DNA from: Candidatus Woesearchaeota archaeon
GTDB lineage: Archaea > Nanobdellota > Nanobdellia > Woesearchaeales > BS150m-G63
Reading direction: 5' to 3'
Assembly: GCA_016784165.1 (NCBI GenBank)
Contig: JADHVD010000008.1
Span: forward strand, 1-51,920
DNA: 51,920 nucleotides
A program made the translations under genes and the position numbers. The notes beneath the pieces are model-generated. The model ran no database searches. It saw only the letters and a program-made list of their open reading frames with translations, and was not told the origin of the DNA. Below, one piece after another: positions 39,009-50,034 of this stretch (positions within the stretch are counted from its first letter, which is position 1; the number at the start of each line of letters is the position of its first letter).

Positions 39009-39776
39009 ATGGTTTGGGAAATAAATAAATTAAAACAAAATTTAAAACTCAACAACCCAATAATTATTGAAGGTTTGCCAGGCATAGGCAATGTAGGTAA
39101 ACTGGTTGCAGATTTCTTGGTAGATGAATTAAAAGCAGAGAAATCCATGGAATTTTTTTCAGATGAATTACCTCACATGGTTTTTGTAAATGAAAAAAAT
39201 TTAGTAGAGTTACCTAAAATAGAAATCTACCACAAAAAGCTAAACAAAACACAAGACCTTTTATTTCTCGTAGGAGACATCCAACCAGTAGATAGCAAAA
39301 GTTCATATAATTTTTCAAACATGATACTCTCAACAGCCAAATCTTTAAAAGTTAAAGAGATCATAACTTTAGGAGGTATAGGTCTTCCAAAAATTCCTAA
39401 AAAACCAAAAGTTTATTGCACAAGCACATCTAAAGAAACTATAAAAAAATATAAAGACAAAAAATTACATTCAAAACTATATGGGATAGTTGGCCCAATA
39501 ATGGGGGTTTCAGGTCTATTAGTGGGATTATCTAAAAAAAAGAAAATAGATTCAATTGCACTTTTAGCAGAAACATATAATCATCCAATGTACTTGGGCA
39601 TCAATGGTGCAAAAGAAATATTGAAATTGATAAACAAAAAATTTGAACTTAAATTAGACTTAAAAAAATTAGACAAAGAATCTAAAAAAGTAGATAAACA
39701 ATTATTAGAAAGCATGGGAGAGATTTATTCTATGGCAAAAAAAGAAAAAGGAGTAGATACAACTTACATCGGTTAA
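39009..39776 (+). CDS. PAC2-family proteasome assembly chaperone-like protein
   Basis: IIEGLPGIGNVGKLVADFLVDEL; GPIMGVSGLLVGLSKKKKIDSIALLAETY. Confidence 0.87.
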   Translation: MVWEINKLKQNLKLNNPIIIEGLPGIGNVGKLVADFLVDELKAEKSMEFFSDELPHMVFVNEKNLVELPKIEIYHKKLNKTQDLLFLVGDIQPVDSKSSYNFSNMILSTAKSLKVKEIITLGGIGLPKIPKKPKVYCTSTSKETIKKYKDKKLHSKLYGIVGPIMGVSGLLVGLSKKKKIDSIALLAETYNHPMYLGINGAKEILKLINKKFELKLDLKKLDKESKKVDKQLLESMGEIYSMAKKEKGVDTTYIG

Positions 39777-39816
39777 ACCAAAAATAAACAAAAAACAAAA
39801 TAACAAAAAATAAAAG

Positions 39817-41097
39817 ATGAACTCAAAAATAAAGAAGGTGAAAGCAAGACAGATTCTAGACTCAAGAGGTAATCCTACAGTAGAAGTAGATATAATCACA
39901 GATTATGGATTATCCAGGGCAGCAGTACCAAGCGGGGCATCAACAGGAATTTACGAAGCTAACGAATTAAGGGACAACAACAACAAAAAATATCTTGGCA
40001 AAGGAGTGTTAAAAGCAGTTGCAAATGTGAACCAGATTCTAGCAAAAAAACTCAAAGGAAAAGACTGCACAAAACAAAGGGAATTAGACAATTTAATGCT
40101 TAAATTAGATAATACACCTAATAAATCCAAATTAGGTGCAAACGCAATATTGGCTGTGAGTATGGCTGTATGTAGAGCAGGTGCATCAGCAAAAAAACAA
40201 CCACTTTACAGATATATTTCACACCTGGCAAAAAATAAAAAACCACTAATGCCAATTCCTTCTTTTAATGTGATTAATGGTGGAGTACATGCAGGAAATA
40301 AATTAGACTTTCAGGAATTTATGATCCTCCCAACAGGTGCAAAGAATTTTAGTCATGCATTACAGATTGGCGCAGAAGTATATCATCATTTAAAACAAGC
40401 AATAAAAAAGAAGTATGGACAAGATGCAGTAAATGTAGGGGACGAAGGAGGATTCGCGCCACCAGTACAAAAAGTAGAAGAAGCATTAAACATTCTTACT
40501 AAAGCAGTCAAAGCAGCAGGGCACACAAACAAAGTCAAATTTGGAATGGATGCTGCAGCTTCAGAATTCTATAACAAAAAGAATAAAACGTATCTTTTAG
40601 AAGGCAAAAAAATAACAGCACAACAATTAATGAAAAAATACCTCAATATGGTAAAAAAATATCCTATAATAACTATCGAAGATCCTTTTGATCAAGAAGA
40701 TTTTGAGAGTTTTGCAGAATTCCATAAAAAAGCAAAAAAACTCCAGATAGTTGGAGATGATCTTTTGGTGACTAATATAAAAAGAGTTGAAAAAGCACTA
40801 GAATACAATGCATGTAACGCCCTACTTTTAAAAGTAAATCAAATAGGTTCAATCACAGAAGCATTAGATGCAGCAAACCTTTCTCTGAAAAACGATTGGA
40901 ACATTATGGTTTCTCATCGTTCTGGAGAAACAGAAGATAGTTTCATAGCAGATTTGGTGGTTGGGTTAGGAAATGGACAAATTAAATCAGGAGCTCCATG
41001 CCGTTCAGAAAGGTTAGCAAAATATAATCAACTTCTAAGAATAGAAGAAGAATTAGGGAAAAAAGCAAAATACGCTAAATTCAAAGTAAAATGTTAA
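39817..41097 (+). CDS. eno: enolase
   Basis: [54 protein letters not shown]. Confidence 0.97.
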   Translation: MNSKIKKVKARQILDSRGNPTVEVDIITDYGLSRAAVPSGASTGIYEANELRDNNNKKYLGKGVLKAVANVNQILAKKLKGKDCTKQRELDNLMLKLDNTPNKSKLGANAILAVSMAVCRAGASAKKQPLYRYISHLAKNKKPLMPIPSFNVINGGVHAGNKLDFQEFMILPTGAKNFSHALQIGAEVYHHLKQAIKKKYGQDAVNVGDEGGFAPPVQKVEEALNILTKAVKAAGHTNKVKFGMDAAASEFYNKKNKTYLLEGKKITAQQLMKKYLNMVKKYPIITIEDPFDQEDFESFAEFHKKAKKLQIVGDDLLVTNIKRVEKALEYNACNALLLKVNQIGSITEALDAANLSLKNDWNIMVSHRSGETEDSFIADLVVGLGNGQIKSGAPCRSERLAKYNQLLRIEEELGKKAKYAKFKVKC

Positions 41098-41849
41098 GAA
41101 CAGCAATCAAGGCAGCAAAATTAGCAGGAAAAATAATTAAAACTAACTTTGGAAAACCAATAGATATCTCAACTAAAGAAGGAAACGAGTTCTTTACAAA
41201 TATAGATCTTGAAGCAGAAAAAAATATTATTGAAACAATAAAAGAGAAATATTCACAACACAATATTTGGTCAGAAGAATGTGGGAGTTTAAAGAAAACT
41301 TCTTCAGATTATGAATGGGTAATTGACCCTTTAGATGGCACTAATAATTTCATAAATCAAATACCTATGGTGGGAACTTCAATTGGTTTGATGTACAAGA
41401 ATAAACCTGTTTTAGGGGTTGTTTATTTTCCAATAATCAATCAATTGTTTTATGCAGAAAAAGGAAAAGGGGCATTTCTTAATGGAAAACAAATAAAGTG
41501 TCCAGACGTAAAGGAATTAAGTAAAGCAGTATTGTTCTTTGAAAGTCACCTAAAAACAGCATCACCAAAATATCTAAAATTCTTTTTAACTCTTGCCAAA
41601 AAAATATTTAGAACAAGAATTGCAGGTGCAGCTACAATGAATATTTGTTATGTGGCTAATGGGGGGGCAAACATTTGTGTAGAATCAGGATTAAAACCAG
41701 GGGATATAGCGGCTTCAGCAATTATAGCAGAAGAAGCAGGAGCAGTAATCACAGACCATCAAGGAAAACCTTGGCATCCAAGGTGTAAAAATATCATTGT
41801 AACAAATAAATTTTTACATAAAAAAATTCTAGAACTTATTCAAAAATAA
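41091..41849 (+). CDS. inositol monophosphatase / FBPase-family phosphatase
   Basis: [46 protein letters not shown]. Confidence 0.88.
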   Translation: MLRTAIKAAKLAGKIIKTNFGKPIDISTKEGNEFFTNIDLEAEKNIIETIKEKYSQHNIWSEECGSLKKTSSDYEWVIDPLDGTNNFINQIPMVGTSIGLMYKNKPVLGVVYFPIINQLFYAEKGKGAFLNGKQIKCPDVKELSKAVLFFESHLKTASPKYLKFFLTLAKKIFRTRIAGAATMNICYVANGGANICVESGLKPGDIAASAIIAEEAGAVITDHQGKPWHPRCKNIIVTNKFLHKKILELIQK

Positions 41850-42369
41850 TCTCGCCTATCTCTTTTCCTTTCTTATACACTTCGTTTTTAGTTAACCCCA
41901 TTAATTCATGGGGGAAAACAATCCAATCATCAACTTTGTTTAAGTAAAAGTCTGGCTTAATATTTGTAATATTATTTTTAGGTTTATAGTATAGTGTGGC
42001 TATCTTTACATTATCACTTTTTCCATTAACTAATTCTTTTATTTTTTCCACAGTCTTTCCACTATCAAAAATATCATCAATGACTAACACTTTATCTCCT
42101 TTAGATATCTTGTCAAGTATATGTTCACTTCCTTCTACATTAACTTTTGTTCTTTCTTCTATCCCTGTATAAGATTTAGCTTTAATGATTCCATGATAAG
42201 GGTTCTCTCCTTTATATTCAAAGAATTCATTGATAATCATACCAACATTACTTCCACCACGCCAAAGTACAATCATGGCATCAGGTTTAAATCCTGAATT
42301 ATAGATATTTTTTGCTAATTGAAAAGAATCTTTTAATACTTTATTTGCATCAATATAAATCTTATCCAT
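41836..42369 (-). CDS. phosphoribosyltransferase
   Basis: VLVIDDIFDSGKTVEKI PRPP loop; MIVLWRGGSNVGMIINEF. Confidence 0.88.
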   Translation of the reverse strand: MDKIYIDANKVLKDSFQLAKNIYNSGFKPDAMIVLWRGGSNVGMIINEFFEYKGENPYHGIIKAKSYTGIEERTKVNVEGSEHILDKISKGDKVLVIDDIFDSGKTVEKIKELVNGKSDNVKIATLYYKPKNNITNIKPDFYLNKVDDWIVFPHELMGLTKNEVYKKGKEIGEIIFE

Positions 42370-42410
42370 AGATATAGATACCCCTATTTAGAAAAAGCAA
42401 AAATAAATAT

Positions 42411-42545
42411 TTACTTCTTCTTCTTCAAAAAGTCAACAGTTATCTGCCCACATTCTTTACAGATTAACTCATTCTTTTCTTCATCATGTACGACATCTAA
42501 GCTACCACAAGCAGGGCAACTCTTTAATTTACTTGCTTCTGTCAT
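42411..42545 (-). CDS. TFIIB-type zinc ribbon mini-protein
   Basis: MTEASKLKSCPACGSLDVVHDEEKNELICKECGQITVDFLKKKK; absent from ORF track. Confidence 0.75.
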   Translation of the reverse strand: MTEASKLKSCPACGSLDVVHDEEKNELICKECGQITVDFLKKKK

Positions 42546-42696
42546 ATACTTCCGAAAATCTATCGGTGATTTAAAAAGCTTTCGGAAATGATTCCCATTT
42601 CCAAAACTTTAAAGCTTCCAAGTCTTCGACTTTCAAACTAAAAAGCTTTTGGTTTTAAGGAAAAGAATTAGTTAAAAAGAAAAAATGTTTTATTAT

Positions 42697-43737
42697 TTAA
42701 GGTGATACAGAATAAGCATCATTACAATTACCTTCAACATCACAAGCATCTGCCGTTATAGTGTAATTTACTGGGCCACAATTTGAACTTGCAACCCCCC
42801 AACAAGTATTACCTCCACAATTTGTGCTGTAAGAAGGATTACATGCTGGAGTAATTGATAAATTTAACCATGCCATATTACTCTGAGAATCCTCTGCAGT
42901 TACATTTGCTTCTGTAGTGTTTCCGTAATTAAACCAACTAAATGATATTTCAGGCCCATCAGTATCTGTTTGTTCAGTCTCATTTCCGGAGGATTCATTA
43001 TCTTCAGATTCTGGTGCTTCAAAATATCTTGTTTCAGTATAATATTCAGTATTATTGTGTATATCCATTGATGATGCTTCTATGGTATAATTTCCTGTTC
43101 CTTGTTCAAGGGTATGTGATGTAGAGCAATATGTTCCGTTACATGAATGACCTTCTCCTGAACCCCCTTCGGGACCATCAAATGACCCTCCAATACTATT
43201 AATTCCAGAACTATCCCATGCTTCAACTAAAACTGTATAACCATTATCTAATTCAGTCCAAGTAACATTCATGAATGGTCCGTCAATATCTTCTGGTCCA
43301 CATTCTGGTGCAGAGTCACAGGTGTATGTTGGCGTTAAATCATTAATAAACGTAAAATCAGTGCCACAGTTCATATATTGCATCATTTGACAGGAATCTA
43401 AACAACAACCCATCCATTCACATTGTGTTTCAGTACAAGGCACACCAGGATTAAATACTTCAGAATCACATTCATCTGATCCACAGCATTCCTGAGCTGT
43501 TAATGAGTCCTGACAAAAATTATCTTGAGCAAAACAACACCCAGTTCCTTCAGTCTCATTTCCTGAGGATTCATTGTCTATTGGTAAAGGTTCAATCAGT
43601 AGTTTAAGCTTACCTTTTTCCTTAAACGCTTCCCCGGCTAAATCACTTTTTGCACAACCAGAGAAGAATAAGATGGCAATAAGTATAACAATAACTGTCA
43701 GAAATTTATATGAACTCTCTTTTTTCGTTGTAATCAC
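42697..43737 (-). CDS. Cys-rich extracellular protein with LAGEA motif, possibly lipid-anchored
   Basis: TM then FFSGCAKSDLAGEAF; many Cys pairs; DNESSGNETE repeated twice. Confidence 0.55.
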   Translation of the reverse strand: MITTKKESSYKFLTVIVILIAILFFSGCAKSDLAGEAFKEKGKLKLLIEPLPIDNESSGNETEGTGCCFAQDNFCQDSLTAQECCGSDECDSEVFNPGVPCTETQCEWMGCCLDSCQMMQYMNCGTDFTFINDLTPTYTCDSAPECGPEDIDGPFMNVTWTELDNGYTVLVEAWDSSGINSIGGSFDGPEGGSGEGHSCNGTYCSTSHTLEQGTGNYTIEASSMDIHNNTEYYTETRYFEAPESEDNESSGNETEQTDTDGPEISFSWFNYGNTTEANVTAEDSQSNMAWLNLSITPACNPSYSTNCGGNTCWGVASSNCGPVNYTITADACDVEGNCNDAYSVSP

Positions 43738-43884
43738 CTAAGTTTTTTGATTTATTACTATCTACACACTTGGATATATATACACATATATATATATATA
43801 TTCTGGAGTATATATTTCTATCTTAAGATAATAAAAACAAAGAAGATTAAATAAAACAAATAAGTATATAATTTAAGTTGATTA

Positions 43885-44802
43885 TTACATAAATTCATAT
43901 TGTTTTATGTATTCTTTAAAACAAAAGCTACATATCGCTTCAATCTTTCCCCTTCTTGAATTGTTTAATGCAGAGATATACTGGACTCTTTTTTTAACAT
44001 GGATTGCCAAAGGGCTTAGATTTTTATACATAAGAAGCCAATTTAATAATAATCTGCCAATTCTTCCATTTCCGTCAACAAATGGGTGAATAATCTCAAA
44101 TTGAGCGTGGGACTGGAATGCAACTTCAAAATCATTAATCTTTTTGAAGGCTTTATTTATCCAATCCATCAGCATTTCCATTTTTTCTTCAGTAAATAAA
44201 TAAGAAGATGTATATTCCTCTCCAATATAATTTTGAACTTTTTTATATTCTCCAAGAGTATCCTTTCCTTCTATTTCTCTGTTAACTAATCTATGCAATT
44301 CACATAAATCCTTTTTTGTAGGCATCATTTTATGATTTACCTCAACATACCTCCATGCATCCAATAGATTAGAGGCCATAAACAGCTCTCTCTTTTTATG
44401 GCCACCAGGCACCAAATCCTCGAAAAGATAATTAAAAGTGTCTTTAACTGTTAATGTGGATCCTTCTATTGCGTTGCTGTTTGATATGAAAATGCTTAAG
44501 AATTTCTCTTTCTCCTTTTCTCTAGAAATTTTATCCAAGTTCTGTATATATTTTTTATGTGAATTGGATGCAATCTTCATCTTTTCATGCTTTTGATAAG
44601 ACAATTCATCAACAAAATCATTTAGCACCCAATCATCTTCTTGGTAAGATAGTTTCATACATTCAAATTCATCTTTAGTTATTGGTCTCTTTTTTCCGAT
44701 ATACTTAATTGTTTTTTGAATGACTTTCTTTCCTTCACGTACAGATTTAACTAGATAAAGATATTCTTTCCCTTTTATCTTCTTTGATATAATACTTACC
44801 AT
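43885..44802 (-). CDS. Fic/DOC family protein (class-II-like)
   Basis: HPFVDGNGRIGRLLLNWLL Fic motif; N-terminal SNAIEG matches the (S/T)xxxE(G/N) inhibitory motif. Confidence 0.92.
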   Translation of the reverse strand: MVSIISKKIKGKEYLYLVKSVREGKKVIQKTIKYIGKKRPITKDEFECMKLSYQEDDWVLNDFVDELSYQKHEKMKIASNSHKKYIQNLDKISREKEKEKFLSIFISNSNAIEGSTLTVKDTFNYLFEDLVPGGHKKRELFMASNLLDAWRYVEVNHKMMPTKKDLCELHRLVNREIEGKDTLGEYKKVQNYIGEEYTSSYLFTEEKMEMLMDWINKAFKKINDFEVAFQSHAQFEIIHPFVDGNGRIGRLLLNWLLMYKNLSPLAIHVKKRVQYISALNNSRRGKIEAICSFCFKEYIKQYEFM

Positions 44803-44806
44803 GGAG

Positions 44807-44822
44807 AAAGTTAACCACTACA
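44807..44822. promoter_or_regulatory. operator-like repeat copy 1 at Fic promoter
   Basis: aaagttaaccactaca, identical to 44873-44888, immediately upstream of Fic start codon and next to a TATA-like tttataaa. Confidence 0.55.
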
Positions 44823-44872
44823 TATTTATAAATCTTTCGTCTAATAAGATAAAATATCTAATATATTAATAT

Positions 44873-44888
44873 AAAGTTAACCACTACA
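44873..44888. promoter_or_regulatory. operator-like repeat copy 2 at Fic promoter
   Basis: aaagttaaccactaca, 66 bp from copy 1. Confidence 0.55.
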
Positions 44889-44896
44889 ATAAAAGA

Positions 44897-46762
44897 CTAT
44901 TTCCCATTAATCTTAACAATTTTCTTTAGAATTCCTTCTTTCCCTTTCCAGTCAAGCACTTCTTTCAGCACTTCAGAAATCACACTAACAGGTATTATCT
45001 TGATTTTGCCTTCTTTTTCCTTATCTATTATAATGTCTTTCAGATTGGCTTTTGGTACAATCACTTTTTTGATGCCAGTTTCAATTGCAGCCTCAACTTT
45101 AGCACTCACACCACCAATAGGCAACACCTCTCCACGTACAGAAAGAGAACCAGTCAAAGCATACTCTTGTTTAATAGGTAATTTTTTTAAAGCAGAAATT
45201 ATGGATGTTGCAACAGCAATCGAAGCAGAATCACCTTCAACACCTTCATAAGTTTGTAAAAATTGAACATAAATATCATATTTCCCTTTAATATCTTCAC
45301 CAAAGTATTTTTTAATAATTGCAGAAACATTCTTAATGGCCTCTTTAGCAATCTCGCCGAGTTTTCCAGTAGCAACAATGTCTCTTTCTTTTCCACCATG
45401 AGTAACTTCTGCCTCAATAGGCAACAAGATTCCTGAAAAAGCATCACTAGCACCCATCACAGCCAACCCATTAACTCTCCCAACTCTTTTTCCAGAAGTA
45501 AGTATAACTTCATACTCTTTTTTCTTTTCAATATATTTATCAGCTATCTGTTGTTCCAAGGTTCTTGCTATTTTTTTAGCTTCAAGAATGTGTTTTTTCT
45601 CAACTAATTTAGCATCTTTTTCTTTAGCTAAATCACCAGCAGCTCGAATTAAACCACCAAGCTCCCTCAATCTTAAAGTCAGATGACCTTTTCTATTAGC
45701 CATTCTTCTTGCTTGTTCAATCATTTCATCAACAGCACCATTTGAAAAATGAGGAATTTTTTTATCTTTAACAACTTCTTGCGCAACAAACACTGCAATT
45801 CTTTCCCTATTTTGGGCAGTATCTTCTATTGTATCACTCATATAAATTTCATATCCATAACCCCTAATTCTTGATCTAAGGGCAGGATGCATTTTTTTAA
45901 CAGTCTCTAAATTTCCTGCAGCAACAAGAATAAAATTACAAGGAACTGCTTCTGTTCTAACCATTGCACCAGCACTTCTTTCGCTTTGGCCAGTTATGGC
46001 AAATTTACCTTCTTGCAAAGCAGTTAATAATTCTTGTTGTGTAGCCGGATGTAATGTTGCAATCTCATCTACAAACAAAACCCCTAAATTAGCTTTATGA
46101 ATCATTCCCGCAACCACTCTTTCATGTGCAGGGGTGCCTAACCCGCCTGATTGAAATGGATCGTGTAAAATATCTCCAAGCAATGCACCAGCATGAGCAC
46201 CAGTAGCATCTAAAAATGGGGCTTTTTTCTTTTTGAAATTATCTACAATAACACGCGGAGCCATAACTTTATTTTTGCCACCCATTTTTTGCCCTAAACT
46301 AATAAATATAACAAAAGCAGCCAAGAATATCATGCCACCTAAAAAGAAAGCAGTAAACATCAAATCAGAATTATACTCTTTTCTAATCCACCAAGGCGCA
46401 ATCATTGAAATTATTGCTAAAATAAAAATAAGTATATTTTGATTTTTAAACATACCCATTCCTTCCATTTTGGCTTTCAGAGACATATCTCTTCCAGTGC
46501 CTGCTGGGACTGTTCTTATCAAGGGTTGGTTATCATCATTAGGGTTGTAAAAAGAAACAAGATCAACTAGTTTTTCTTTGGGCAACATTTCTGCTAAACC
46601 AAGACCAAGCATACTTTTTCCAGTTCCAGGTTCACCAATCAACAAAACATGTCTTCTTTGCAATGCTGCTTTTTTCATAATTCTTACAGCACCATCTTGA
46701 CCTATAATCTGGTCAATTATTTTTTTCTCAACTTTGATTTCTTTTGTCGATTTGAATTTCAT
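44897..46762 (-). CDS. lonB: archaeal membrane-anchored Lon protease (LonB)
   Basis: [17 protein letters not shown], two TM insertion, VFVDEIATL-type Walker [21 protein letters not shown] catalytic domain. Confidence 0.95.
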   Translation of the reverse strand: MKFKSTKEIKVEKKIIDQIIGQDGAVRIMKKAALQRRHVLLIGEPGTGKSMLGLGLAEMLPKEKLVDLVSFYNPNDDNQPLIRTVPAGTGRDMSLKAKMEGMGMFKNQNILIFILAIISMIAPWWIRKEYNSDLMFTAFFLGGMIFLAAFVIFISLGQKMGGKNKVMAPRVIVDNFKKKKAPFLDATGAHAGALLGDILHDPFQSGGLGTPAHERVVAGMIHKANLGVLFVDEIATLHPATQQELLTALQEGKFAITGQSERSAGAMVRTEAVPCNFILVAAGNLETVKKMHPALRSRIRGYGYEIYMSDTIEDTAQNRERIAVFVAQEVVKDKKIPHFSNGAVDEMIEQARRMANRKGHLTLRLRELGGLIRAAGDLAKEKDAKLVEKKHILEAKKIARTLEQQIADKYIEKKKEYEVILTSGKRVGRVNGLAVMGASDAFSGILLPIEAEVTHGGKERDIVATGKLGEIAKEAIKNVSAIIKKYFGEDIKGKYDIYVQFLQTYEGVEGDSASIAVATSIISALKKLPIKQEYALTGSLSVRGEVLPIGGVSAKVEAAIETGIKKVIVPKANLKDIIIDKEKEGKIKIIPVSVISEVLKEVLDWKGKEGILKKIVKINGK

Positions 46763-46922
46763 TTTATTTTTAAGAAAATACCATCACTTCTTCTTATCAA
46801 AAATGTTTAAGTAGTATAAATAGTTTTTCCTTTACTTTTTTGAAGATTCTTCAAAATCTTTAATATTATCTCCGAATATTTTCACTAAACACTTATTAAT
46901 TTCAACAGCCATAAATTAATTT

Positions 46923-47261
46923 ATGCAAGAAAATACACTTTTAAAAATAGCACTTATTTGTTCAATAATTGGATTAATATCAATTTTTCTGCTCTCTAAA
47001 AACTTAACTTTTGACCAAACAAACCTTATCACCAAAGATGAGTTGGACCAAACTATAAAAGTAAAAGGAGTAATCAACAGAATCACTAATTATGAAAAAA
47101 ACACAATAATAGAAATAACAAGAACAGAAAAACTAGATATAGTTCTCTTTGAAAACAACATAAACTTAAAACCAGGAGAAAAAATAACTGCAACAGGACA
47201 ATTAAAACAATACAAAGGTAATTTTGAACTATTAGCAGATGAAATAAAAGTAATTAATTGA
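46923..47261 (+). CDS. single-TM OB-fold-like protein
   Basis: TM followed by VKGVINRITNYEKNTIIEITRTEKLDIVLFENNINLKPGEKITATGQLKQYKGNFELLADEIKVI. Confidence 0.6.
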   Translation: MQENTLLKIALICSIIGLISIFLLSKNLTFDQTNLITKDELDQTIKVKGVINRITNYEKNTIIEITRTEKLDIVLFENNINLKPGEKITATGQLKQYKGNFELLADEIKVIN

Positions 47262-47270
47262 ATTTCACAA

Positions 47271-47951
47271 CTAATTAAAATTCATATTATGTTTGATAGG
47301 GGACTTTTCAAACTTTAAAACACTTTTTTTATCTTTTAAACCTATTGAATCCATCAAAAATATAAATTTAGAAAATAGTTCATGGGTTGCCTTTACATCA
47401 CTCATTGCTCTATGCGCAGTTATGTTAACAATCCCAAAATGTTCACATAAGTTAGAAAGTTTTTTACTCCCCAGAGCAGGAAGTAATCTATTAGCAAGTT
47501 TTCTTGTACATAATCTTTCATTTTCTACCAACAAACCAAGATACTGTTCAGCATTATAATTAATAAACCCATAATCAAACGTTGCATTGTGAGCAACAAG
47601 AACACTACTTCCTAAAAATTCTAAAAACACAGGAAGCACTTTTTCAATTGGTTGTGCATCTTTTACCATTTCATCTGTGATTCCAGTAAGTCTTGTAATA
47701 AATCTAGGTATTGGTTTGAGTGGATTAACCAACATCTGAAATTCTCCAACAATTTTATTATTCTTAACTCTCACAGCCGCAATTTCAGTTATATTATGTC
47801 TGTATCTAGAAAGTCCTGTTGTTTCAATATCCACTATTACATATTCCTCGTTTTTCAATCGTATCACCAATTTTATAAGAAAGGTACTAAAGAGAAACCC
47901 ATAACTAATATATAAATTTTGGCCACAAAAATCAACAAAATTTTCAATCAA
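47271..47951 (-). CDS. DnaQ-like 3'-5' exonuclease (start uncertain; may begin near VIRLKNEEYVIVD)
   Basis: YVIVDIETTGLS, VAHNATFDYGFI, HRAMSDVKAT (ExoI/II/III motifs). Confidence 0.85.
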   Translation of the reverse strand: MIENFVDFCGQNLYISYGFLFSTFLIKLVIRLKNEEYVIVDIETTGLSRYRHNITEIAAVRVKNNKIVGEFQMLVNPLKPIPRFITRLTGITDEMVKDAQPIEKVLPVFLEFLGSSVLVAHNATFDYGFINYNAEQYLGLLVENERLCTRKLANRLLPALGSKKLSNLCEHFGIVNITAHRAMSDVKATHELFSKFIFLMDSIGLKDKKSVLKFEKSPIKHNMNFN

Positions 47952-48035
47952 TCACTAACCTTTTTCAAAAAACACCACAACATTTCCGATAATCATTCAA
48001 CCATAAATATAAATCTTAAAATATTAACACTAATT

Positions 48036-49235
48036 ATGTATTTAGAATTATTATTTTTAATTATCACAGGAATTTTTTTTGGAATAATAACAGGCCTTAC
48101 ACCAGGAATCCATATAAACTTAATCTCTTTATTATTGCTCAGCATTTCTCCTTTACTTCTTTCATATTTTAGCATCATTTCACTTGCTGTTTTTATAATC
48201 GCAATGTCAATAACTCATACTTTTCTTGATTCAATTCCTTCAATATTTCTTGGGGCGCCAGAAGCAGCAACAGCATTAGGGGTACTCCCAGGCCACAGAT
48301 ATCTTCTAAAAGGAAATGGATTAATGGCATTAAAATTAACAATCATTGGCTCTTTTGGAGCACTAATCCTGAGCATACTTTTATTCCCTTTAATTTTACC
48401 AATAATAAAATTCATCTACCCAATAATTAAAGATTATATTGGCTGGCTTTTACTTTTAGTAGTAATATTTATGATACTAAGGGATAAATTTAAGATTTGG
48501 GCATTATTTATTTTTCTTCTTTCAGGCATCTTTGGCCTTTTAGTTTTTAATTTAAATCTAAAAAATCCCTTATTTCCAATGCTTTCAGGACTTTTTGGAG
48601 TAAGCACATTATTGATTTCTTTATCTCAAAATCAAAAAATTCCAAAACAAAAATATAGCACAGATATTAAATTAGAACCATCAAAAACCCTTAAAGCTCT
48701 TGGTTCTGGACAATTCTCTGGATTTCTTACATCAATGTTTCCAGGTCTTGGTGCAGCACAAGCAGCAGTGTTATCAATGCAAATAACCCCTAATTTAGGA
48801 GATCATGGATTTATGGTATTGATTGGTTCAATTAATACAGCAAATTTTACAATGAGTTTAGCGACATTATATGTTTTAAACAAAGCAAGAAATGGTTCAG
48901 TAGTAGCAATATCTAAACTTATGGAATCTATTAATCTCACACACATTCTTCTTTTTTTGTTTACCTCATTAATAGCAGGTTCAGCAGCAGTTTTCTTGGC
49001 ACTAAAGATAGGAAAGGTATTTGCAAACCTAATTAATAAAGTAAATTATAGGATACTAATTATATCAATAATAACTTTTATAGTACTATTAACAATCATC
49101 TTAACAGGACCTCTTGGTTTCTTCATATTGATCATCTCAACATCAATAGGAATAATTCCTGCAATTGTTAAAACAACAAGAACACACGGCATGGGTTGTT
49201 TGTTGTTGCCTGTTATGATTTATTTTTTACTTTGA
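48036..49235 (+). CDS. TctA/DUF112-like polytopic membrane protein
   Basis: GIITGLTPGIHINL, FLGAPEAATALGVLPGHRYLLKGNG, SGFLTSMFPGLGAAQAAV; ATG at 48036 preferred. Confidence 0.75.
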   Translation: MYLELLFLIITGIFFGIITGLTPGIHINLISLLLLSISPLLLSYFSIISLAVFIIAMSITHTFLDSIPSIFLGAPEAATALGVLPGHRYLLKGNGLMALKLTIIGSFGALILSILLFPLILPIIKFIYPIIKDYIGWLLLLVVIFMILRDKFKIWALFIFLLSGIFGLLVFNLNLKNPLFPMLSGLFGVSTLLISLSQNQKIPKQKYSTDIKLEPSKTLKALGSGQFSGFLTSMFPGLGAAQAAVLSMQITPNLGDHGFMVLIGSINTANFTMSLATLYVLNKARNGSVVAISKLMESINLTHILLFLFTSLIAGSAAVFLALKIGKVFANLINKVNYRILIISIITFIVLLTIILTGPLGFFILIISTSIGIIPAIVKTTRTHGMGCLLLPVMIYFLL

Positions 49236-49289
49236 TGAATCAATAAGGTTTTTATATATATATAACAGATAAAAATATAAAGAAAAGTA

Positions 49290-50033
49290 ATGACAAAACT
49301 AAAGATGATAAAAATAAAAGATATTTTTACAAAAAGAAAAAAATTAATTTCTTTAATAATGCCAGTTTATAATAATGAAAAATATATTGAAGAGGCAATT
49401 CAATCAGTAATGAATCAAACTTATTCAAATTGGGAATTAATTATTGTCGATGATGGTTCCACAGATAAAAGTGGAGAACTTGCAAAATCTTACACAGAAA
49501 AAGATGATAGAATCAGATTTCATAAAAGTGAAATTAATTTAGGAATTCCAAAAACAAGAAATATAGCACTACGATTATCAAAAGGAGAATATATTGGGCA
49601 TATTGATAGTGATGATAAGTTAGATGAAAATGCACTACTCAATTTTACTAATATAATAAATAAAATAAAATCAGATTTAATATATTCTAATTTTTTTATC
49701 TGCGATAAAGATATGAAAATACTTTCTAAACATAATAGTATTGAACCATCAAGAAAAAATTTAAAAAAGTCACCTAAATGGTCTCACTTAGTATTATATA
49801 ATAGAAAGATTGCAATAAAGTTGGGAGGATTTAACGAGAACCATGATACATGTACTGATTGTGAACTTCTCCTAAACTTTGCACAAAAAAGAAAAAAAAT
49901 CAATAAATTAAATAAAGAAACTTATTATTATAGACTTCACGATTATAATTCAAGTAAAAAAATAAGAATCGGATGTAAAGATTGCAATCAAATAGAAAAA
50001 TGTAATGTGCCAAACATAATGGGTAAGCTTTAA
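49290..50033 (+). CDS. family 2 glycosyltransferase
   Basis: LIMPVYNNEKYIEEAIQSVMNQTYSNWELIIVDDGSTD; C-terminal IGCKDCNQIEKC cluster. Confidence 0.9.
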   Translation: MTKLKMIKIKDIFTKRKKLISLIMPVYNNEKYIEEAIQSVMNQTYSNWELIIVDDGSTDKSGELAKSYTEKDDRIRFHKSEINLGIPKTRNIALRLSKGEYIGHIDSDDKLDENALLNFTNIINKIKSDLIYSNFFICDKDMKILSKHNSIEPSRKNLKKSPKWSHLVLYNRKIAIKLGGFNENHDTCTDCELLLNFAQKRKKINKLNKETYYYRLHDYNSSKKIRIGCKDCNQIEKCNVPNIMGKL

Positions 50034-50034
50034 A

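Noticed and set aside
37459-39776. L44e-S27e-aIF2alpha-Nop10-PAC2 cluster as novel
   Set aside because: Well-known conserved archaeal translation operon.
43781-43810. TA-rich microsatellite (tatatatacacatatatatatatatatt)
   Set aside because: Likely AT-rich promoter/simple repeat upstream of the Cys-rich protein gene; nothing beyond low complexity.
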